Source: Nitrospira moscoviensis
GTDB taxonomy: Bacteria > Nitrospirota > Nitrospiria > Nitrospirales > Nitrospiraceae
Length of the DNA: 64,000 nucleotides
Direction of reading: 5' to 3'
Assembly (NCBI RefSeq): GCF_001273775.1
Contig: NZ_CP011801.1
Coordinates: forward strand, 1,590,001-1,654,000
Each line of letters begins with the position of its first letter. Position 1 is the first letter of the stretch. This document shows, piece by piece, positions 58,977 through 64,000 of this stretch. The notes under the pieces were generated by a model. The model was not told the DNA's origin and ran no database searches. It saw nothing but the letters and a program-made list of their open reading frames with translations. A program made the translations under genes and the position numbers.

Positions 58977-60359
58977 ATGCATCTGATCGTCGTCGGCCTG
59001 AGCCACAAAACCGCGCCGGTGGAGATCCGGGAAAAGCTCGCCGTGCCGGAAAGCCGGCTGGGCGAGGCCTTGACCCGGTTGTGCTCCTATCCCGGCGTGA
59101 AAGAAGGCATCCTCCTGTCGACCTGCAACCGGGTGGAGGTCTATTCGGTCGTCGACGAGATCGAATCCGGCTACAGCCGCATCCAGGAATTCCTCGCCGA
59201 TACCCACCTGTCCCTCTCCAGCGAGCAACTCACGCCGCATCTCTATTGGCACACCGGCGACCGGGCGATCGCGCATCTGTTCCGGGTCGCGGCGAGCTTG
59301 GACTCGATGATCATCGGCGAATCGCAGATCCTGGGGCAGCTCAAGGACGCGTTCGAGGTCGCGCTGGCGCACAAGGCGACCGGCGTGATCATGAACAAGG
59401 TGGTGAAGAAAGCCATTTCGGTCGCCAAGCGCGTCCGCACCGAGACGAAAATTTCCGAAATGGCCGTCTCCGTCAGTTATGCAGCCGTCGAATTGGCCAA
59501 GAAGATCTTTTCCAACCTGGAGGAGAAGACTGTCCTGCTCGTCGGCGCCGGCGAAATGGCCAAATTGGCCGCCCGGCATTTGATCGCGCAGGGCGTGCAG
59601 CATGTCCGGATCACGACGCGGACGCCCCACCACGCCGTCGAGTTGGCCGAGAAATTCGGCGGGATGCCGGTGGCGTTCGATCAGTTCAAGGACGAAATGG
59701 CGTCGGCGGACATCGTGCTGGTCTCCACGGGCGCCGCGCACTACTTGATCGGCGCGGACGACGTGCACCGCGCGGTGAAAGAACGGATGAACCGGCCCAT
59801 GTTCCTGATCGACATTTCCGTGCCGCGCAACATCGATCCGGCCGTCCGGCACGTGGACAACGCGTTCTTGTTCGACATCGACGATCTCAAGCATCGCGTG
59901 GAACAGAACCGCGCCGAACGGCTGCAAGAGGCGGAAAAGGCCGAGCGGATGGTCGTCGAAGAAGTCGGCACGTTGCGCGAATGGATGAAGTCGCTGGAAG
60001 TGACGCCCACCATCGTCGCGCTGCGGAGCCGCGTCGATGAGATCAAGCGCGCCGAGATCGAAAAGGTCATCGGCCGTCTGGCCCACCTGTCCCCGCAGGA
60101 TCGGGAGGTGGTCGAGGGGCTGGCCTCTTCCATCGTCAACAAGTTGATCCACAGTACGATGATCACCCTCAAGTCCGAGGTCAATTCGGCCGGTGGAGCG
60201 GCTTACGTCGACGCGGCGCGCCGGTTTTTCAACCTCGATCAGCCCTCGCCCATGAATAAGCCGGACGAGGAAGGCGACCGTGTCCGCTGCCTGGGGCGCC
60301 AGGCGGCCGAACCGGTGCAGCCGGCGCCCGAGACCGTGAGCCGCAAGCGGACGTCCTGA
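58977..60359 (+). CDS. hemA: Glutamyl-tRNA reductase
   Basis: A 460-aa protein. The catalytic Cys50 is in LLSTCNRVEVYSVV. HLFRVAASLDSMIIGESQILGQLKDAFE is the tRNA/substrate region, VLLVGAGEMAKLAARHL the NADPH site, and the C-terminal dimerisation region ends with a variable tail. It makes glutamate-1-semialdehyde, the first step of heme synthesis here. The start is directly after the ccsA-like stop. Confidence 0.97.
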   Translation: MHLIVVGLSHKTAPVEIREKLAVPESRLGEALTRLCSYPGVKEGILLSTCNRVEVYSVVDEIESGYSRIQEFLADTHLSLSSEQLTPHLYWHTGDRAIAHLFRVAASLDSMIIGESQILGQLKDAFEVALAHKATGVIMNKVVKKAISVAKRVRTETKISEMAVSVSYAAVELAKKIFSNLEEKTVLLVGAGEMAKLAARHLIAQGVQHVRITTRTPHHAVELAEKFGGMPVAFDQFKDEMASADIVLVSTGAAHYLIGADDVHRAVKERMNRPMFLIDISVPRNIDPAVRHVDNAFLFDIDDLKHRVEQNRAERLQEAEKAERMVVEEVGTLREWMKSLEVTPTIVALRSRVDEIKRAEIEKVIGRLAHLSPQDREVVEGLASSIVNKLIHSTMITLKSEVNSAGGAAYVDAARRFFNLDQPSPMNKPDEEGDRVRCLGRQAAEPVQPAPETVSRKRTS

Positions 60360-60403
60360 AACCGGCGCGGACGCGGAGACAACGCGAGACAAAAGGAGCA
60401 GAC

Positions 60404-61351
60404 GTGTCTGTACCGACCGGCCCGCGATCCAGCCTGGTGCTTGGCACGCGGGGCAGCAAATTGGCCCTGCAGCAGAGCCGATGGTTCCAGGCCCGGGTGC
60501 ACGAGGTCGCGCCGGACGTGCGGGTCACGCTGCGCACGATCCAGACATCCGGCGACAAGATCGTCGATGTTCCCCTCGCCAAAATCGGCGGCAAGGGGCT
60601 GTTCGTCAAGGAAATCGAGGAGGCCTTGCTCACCGGAGAGATCGATCTGGCCGTGCACAGCATGAAAGACGTGCCGGCGCAATTGCCGGATGGGCTCGAA
60701 ATTCTCTGCGTGCCTCCGCGCGAAGACCCGCGCGACGCGCTGATCAGCCGCACCGGCCGGCCGTTCAAAGACCTGCCGCGCGGCGCCTGCATCGGGACCA
60801 GCAGCCTCCGCCGGCAATCGCAACTGCTGCATGCCAGGCCGGACATCGCCGTCAAGCTGTTGCGCGGCAACCTCGATACCAGGCTGCGCAAGCTCCGCGA
60901 CGGACAATTCGACGCGATCGTCCTGGCCGCGGCCGGCTTGCGCCGGCTGGCGTGGGCGCAGGAGATCACCGAATATCTCGACCCGGCCGTCAGCCTCCCG
61001 GCGATCGGCCAGGGAGCGCTGGGCATCGAAGGCCGCAGCGGCGACACGTTTGTCCGGTCGGTTCTGAATCGGCTCGATGACCCGGCGACGCGCACGACCG
61101 TGACGGCGGAGCGCGCCCTGTTGCATCGGCTGGAAGGGGGCTGCCAGGTGCCGATCGCCGCCCATGCCATCCTGTCCGGCCAGGGCCGCCTCCGCCTCGA
61201 CGGCTTGATTGCGAGCGTAGACGGAAAAACGGTCATACGAGACGCCGTGGAAGGGAACGCCGAGGAGGCTGCCTCGTTGGGAGTGCAACTCGCCGAACGG
61301 CTGCTGTCGAAGGGCGGCGACCGGATCCTCCGCGAGATTTACGGGACATGA
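60404..61351 (+). CDS. hemC: Hydroxymethylbilane synthase
   Basis: A 315-aa protein with GTG start (AAAGGAG upstream). LVLGTRGSKLALQQSRWF and AVHSMKDVPAQLPDGLEI are diagnostic, and LLHRLEGGCQVPIAAHA carries the Cys that binds the dipyrromethane cofactor. It polymerises porphobilinogen. Its stop overlaps the next start by four bases. Confidence 0.97.
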   Translation: MSVPTGPRSSLVLGTRGSKLALQQSRWFQARVHEVAPDVRVTLRTIQTSGDKIVDVPLAKIGGKGLFVKEIEEALLTGEIDLAVHSMKDVPAQLPDGLEILCVPPREDPRDALISRTGRPFKDLPRGACIGTSSLRRQSQLLHARPDIAVKLLRGNLDTRLRKLRDGQFDAIVLAAAGLRRLAWAQEITEYLDPAVSLPAIGQGALGIEGRSGDTFVRSVLNRLDDPATRTTVTAERALLHRLEGGCQVPIAAHAILSGQGRLRLDGLIASVDGKTVIRDAVEGNAEEAASLGVQLAERLLSKGGDRILREIYGT

Positions 61352-62913
61352 CTGAACGGCGATCGACAGGCATCGTCTATCTCGTCGGGGCGGGCCCCGG
61401 CGACCCGAAGCTGCTGACGCTGCGCGGCAAAGAATGTTTGGCGCAGGCCGATGTGGTGTTGTACGACTACCTCGCCAATCCGCTGCTGCTGTCGCATGCC
61501 CCGGAGAGCGCCGAACGAGTGTATGTCGGGCGCCGGGGCAAGGGAAAGTATCCGGCGCAGGAGGAGATCAACCGTCTGCTGACGGATCGGGCGCAGGCGG
61601 GCAAGACCGTGGTCCGTTTGAAGGGCGGCGATCCCTTCGTCTTCGGTCGGGGCGGAGAAGAAGCGGAAGCGTTGGCCGCCGCCGGGATTCCGTTCGAAGT
61701 GGTGCCGGGGGTCACGGCGGCCGTCGCGGCGCCGGCCTATGCCGGGATTCCGGTCACCCACCGCACCATGGCCTCCACCGTCACCTTTGTGACGGGCCAT
61801 GAAGATCCGGACAAGCCGGAAACGGCATTGGAGTGGCCGAGGCTCGCGAGCAGCCATGGCACGCTCGTCTTTCTCATGGGGATGAAGAATCTCCGGTCGA
61901 TCGTGGCACAGCTGCTTACGGAAGGCCGGCCGACAACGACGCCCGTAGCCATCATCCGCTGGGGCACGAGGGCGGCTCAGCAGACCGTCGAGGGCTGTCT
62001 GGCCGATATCGTCGACAAGGCGGAGGCCGCCAAGCTGGAGCCGCCGACGGTGATCGTCGTCGGCGACGTGGTGCGGCTGCGGCGGCAGTTGAATTGGTTC
62101 GAGCGGCGCCCGCTGTTCGGCAAGCGTGTGCTGCTGACGCGCGCCAAGGAACAGGCCGCGGAATTTGCGTCGCTGCTCGCCGCCTATGGGGCCGAACCGG
62201 TGGAAGCGCCGACGATCAAGATCGCACCGCCGGCCGACTGGACCGCCGTCGATCGGGCGATCGCCGACATCCGGTCCTATCGCTGGCTCATCTTCACCAG
62301 CTTGAACGGCGTGTCCTCGTTCATGGGCCGCCTGCTCGCGAAAGGGTTGGACGCGCGCTGCCTGGCCGGATCGACGATCTGCTGCATCGGGCCGCGAACG
62401 GCGCAGGAGCTTGAACGATATGGCCTGAAGGCCGATATGATTCCGGCGGACTATCAGGCCGAAGGGATGGTGGCCGCGTTCGAGGGGCGCGATGTCCGGG
62501 ATGCCCGCATCCTGATTCCGCGGGCCGAGGCCGCCAGGGAATTGCTGCCCGAAGAGTTGCACGCACGAGGCGCGCGCGTCGACGTGGTTCCCGTCTATCG
62601 GACGGTCCTGCCGGACGCGGGCATCGAAGCGTGGCGCCGGCTGCTGATCAATCGTGAGATTCATGTCGCCACCTTTACCAGTTCGTCCACCGTGCGCAAC
62701 TGCGTCGAGCTGTTGGGCGGCGCCGAATCCGCGAAGGAGCTGTTGAAGCCGGTGGCCGTCGCCTGCATCGGTCCGATCACGGCGAAGACCGCCGAAGAAT
62801 TTGGTTTGACGGTATCGATCCTGCCGAGAGAGAATACTGTGCCGGCGCTGGCGGAGGCGATCGCGGAACAGTATGGAAGCCGGCCGTACATGGCGGCCGG
62901 CACGCATTCATGA
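61348..62913 (+). CDS. cobA-hemD: Uroporphyrinogen-III C-methyltransferase / uroporphyrinogen-III synthase fusion
   Basis: A 521-aa fusion. Residues 1-250 are the SUMT methyltransferase (GIVYLVGAGPGDPKLLTLRG, LKGGDPFVFGRGGEEAE and MKNLRSIVAQLL). Residues about 255-505 are HemD (VLLTRAKEQAAEFASLL, FTSLNGVSSFMGRLL, FTSSSTVRNCVELLGG). It closes the tetrapyrrole ring and then methylates it to precorrin-2, the branch to siroheme used by the dehydrogenase at 36212. Fusion of the two is known in Gram-positives and some other phyla. Confidence 0.95.
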   Translation: MTERRSTGIVYLVGAGPGDPKLLTLRGKECLAQADVVLYDYLANPLLLSHAPESAERVYVGRRGKGKYPAQEEINRLLTDRAQAGKTVVRLKGGDPFVFGRGGEEAEALAAAGIPFEVVPGVTAAVAAPAYAGIPVTHRTMASTVTFVTGHEDPDKPETALEWPRLASSHGTLVFLMGMKNLRSIVAQLLTEGRPTTTPVAIIRWGTRAAQQTVEGCLADIVDKAEAAKLEPPTVIVVGDVVRLRRQLNWFERRPLFGKRVLLTRAKEQAAEFASLLAAYGAEPVEAPTIKIAPPADWTAVDRAIADIRSYRWLIFTSLNGVSSFMGRLLAKGLDARCLAGSTICCIGPRTAQELERYGLKADMIPADYQAEGMVAAFEGRDVRDARILIPRAEAARELLPEELHARGARVDVVPVYRTVLPDAGIEAWRRLLINREIHVATFTSSSTVRNCVELLGGAESAKELLKPVAVACIGPITAKTAEEFGLTVSILPRENTVPALAEAIAEQYGSRPYMAAGTHS

Positions 62914-62952
62914 GCTGGACAGCAGGGTGGCAGACAAAAGGAGGAAAGCGGC

Positions 62953-63345
62953 ATGGTTCCGGTGAAGTCGTTCATGATCCCACGCGAAAAATTTGTGACC
63001 GTCCCTCGCGACACCGACGCCCAAACCGCCGCCCGCATCATGCGGGACCGCGGCATCGGCAGTCTGTTCGTGACGAACGATCGCGAGATCATCGGCATTC
63101 TGACGGATACCGACATGATGCGCCGGGTGGTCGCGGCGGGCGCCGACGCGACGAAGACCACGGTGGAGCAAATCATGTCGGCTCCTATCCTGACGATCGA
63201 AGAGAATAAGACTCTGTTGGACGCCAACGATCTGATGGCGCAGGCCCACGTGAGACACTTGGGCGTGACGCGGGACAGCAAATTGGTCGGCGTCATCTCG
63301 GTCCGCGACCTGGTGGTGTTCCTGACGAATCTGCCGAGGAAGTAA
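62953..63345 (+). CDS. CBS-domain pair protein in the heme operon
   Basis: A 130-aa protein with two CBS motifs (FMIPREKFVTVPRDTDAQTA, GILTDTDMMRRVV, then IMSAPILTIEENKTLLDAND and GVISVRDLVVFL). AAAGGAGG is upstream. It is a paralogue of the protein at 31107. Position between cobA-hemD and hemB suggests it is co-transcribed, perhaps sensing adenine nucleotides, but a direct role in heme synthesis is inference. Confidence 0.9.
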   Translation: MVPVKSFMIPREKFVTVPRDTDAQTAARIMRDRGIGSLFVTNDREIIGILTDTDMMRRVVAAGADATKTTVEQIMSAPILTIEENKTLLDANDLMAQAHVRHLGVTRDSKLVGVISVRDLVVFLTNLPRK

Positions 63346-63348
63346 AGG

Positions 63349-64000
63349 ATGGCCTTTCCAATCCAACGCTTGCGGCGGCTCCGGCAGCACGAATCCCTCC
63401 GCCGGATGGTGCGGGAGACGACGCTCGCGCCGGCCGATTTCATCTATCCGCTGTTCGTGGTGGAAGGCCGGGACCGGCGCGAAGCCATCGCGTCGATGCC
63501 GGGGCAGCATCGGCTGTCCGTCGATCTATTGATCAAGGAAGCGGGGGAGGTGAAGGCGCTCGGGATTCCAGCGATCATCCTGTTCGGCATCCCGGACCGG
63601 AAAGATGAGCACGGCAGCTCGGGGTTCGATCCGCACGGCATCGTGCAGCGGGCCGTCCGGGCGGTGAAGGAGCACGTGCCGGGCTTGATGGTCATCACCG
63701 ACGTCTGCATCGACGAGTACACGAGTCACGGCCACTGCGGCATCGTGCGCGACGGCAAGATCCTCAACGACGAAACGCTGGACTGTTTGCGCCGCATGGC
63801 GCACACGCATGCGGAGGCCGGCGCCGACATGGTCGCCCCGTCGGATATGATGGACGGCCGCGTGGCCGCGATCCGCAAGGAGTTGGACGAAGGCGGATTT
63901 CCGGATCTGCCGATCATGGCCTATGCCGCCAAGTTTTCGTCCTGTTTCTATGCGCCGTTCCGCGATGCGGCCCACTCCAGCCCGCAATTCGGGGACCGCC
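63349..64000 (+). CDS. hemB: Delta-aminolevulinic acid dehydratase (porphobilinogen synthase), cut by window edge
   Basis: The frame opens ATG 63349 (GTAAAGG upstream) as MAFPIQRLRRLRQHESLRRM and is open to the window end, about 217 codons of an expected 325. TDVCIDEYTSHGHCGIV carries the metal-binding Cys residues, and MVAPSDMMDGRVAAIRK and the lysine in YAAKFSSCFYAPFRDAA follow. It condenses two aminolevulinates to porphobilinogen. It is the last visible gene of the heme operon, three bases after the CBS gene. Confidence 0.95.
   Translation, partial: MAFPIQRLRRLRQHESLRRMVRETTLAPADFIYPLFVVEGRDRREAIASMPGQHRLSVDLLIKEAGEVKALGIPAIILFGIPDRKDEHGSSGFDPHGIVQRAVRAVKEHVPGLMVITDVCIDEYTSHGHCGIVRDGKILNDETLDCLRRMAHTHAEAGADMVAPSDMMDGRVAAIRKELDEGGFPDLPIMAYAAKFSSCFYAPFRDAAHSSPQFGDR

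Noticed and set aside
58950..60392. 480-codon minus-strand frame
   Set aside because: Antisense of hemA, which is unmistakable.
61339..62907. 522-codon minus-strand frame
   Set aside because: Antisense of the cobA-hemD fusion, no start signal or domain.
1..64000. CRISPR array
   Set aside because: The repeats found (long palindromes, IS21 end units, 15-bp coding repeats, hexamers and heptamers) do not show regular repeat-spacer spacing, and no cas gene is present.

Overview
The window looks like a chromosomal segment of a GC-rich Gram-negative bacterium, most likely a member of Nitrospirota (Nitrospira-like). This is inference from the protein style, the gene order hemA-hemC-cobA/hemD-CBS-hemB, the Mla lipid-transport cluster and an outer-membrane FadL-type porin. 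No nitrification or other diagnostic energy-metabolism gene is present, so the genus call is moderate at best.

Layout. 1-9.2 kb is accessory: a methyltransferase, an MFS transporter, small secreted or repeat-containing proteins, a type II NADH dehydrogenase, an FKBP-type isomerase, PAS-like and PilZ-like proteins and several gene fragments. 9.2-15.2 kb holds an AraC regulator divergent from two SAM methyltransferases, with direct repeats between them that look like operators, then an overlapping pair of membrane proteins with the architecture of a MotA/MotB- or ZorA/ZorB-type ion-driven motor, then a thiopurine methyltransferase. 15.4-21.1 kb is an AT-richer island. It contains a graveyard of truncated genes (REP-associated transposase tail, YnfA start, DUF1272) next to a probable restriction/defence operon: an 851-aa GHKL ATPase fused to a PD-(D/E)XK nuclease, an SPPY-type DNA methyltransferase and a 67-aa protein. 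21.4-31.5 kb carries paired lipoproteins, three radical-SAM enzymes (two are paralogues with an unusual CX4CX2C cluster motif), a degenerate J-domain protein, PhzF, a quinone oxidoreductase and a CBS protein.

31.7-37.2 kb is a run of small genes: a RelE-type toxin-antitoxin pair, MoaB, a thioredoxin-like ferredoxin, a gamma-glutamylcyclotransferase-like protein, a Rieske protein, an HNH nuclease, a CcmI-like domain, precorrin-2 dehydrogenase and a thiamine-binding-like protein. At 37,461-40,100 a complete IS21-family element with a 6-bp target duplication interrupts the start of a hybrid histidine kinase. This is followed by a FadL-type porin and mlaD-mlaF-mlaE. 47-55.8 kb is a dense minus-strand housekeeping block: alr, frr, pyrH, tsf, rpsB, argJ, argC, rpsI, rplM, two DUF151 nucleases and an iron-trafficking-like protein. 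A tRNA-Leu(CAA), a secreted protein, a TusA-like protein and rsmI follow. The window ends in a heme/siroheme operon (ccsA/hemX-like, hemA, hemC, cobA-hemD fusion, CBS protein, hemB cut by the window edge).

Two non-coding patterns recur. One is a family of long imperfect palindromes (about 120-190 bp, five copies), each lying between genes and often directly after a stop codon. The other is short hexamer/heptamer tandem repeats arranged as hairpins. The strongest candidates for an undescribed system are the GHKL-nuclease/methyltransferase operon and the motor-like gene pair.
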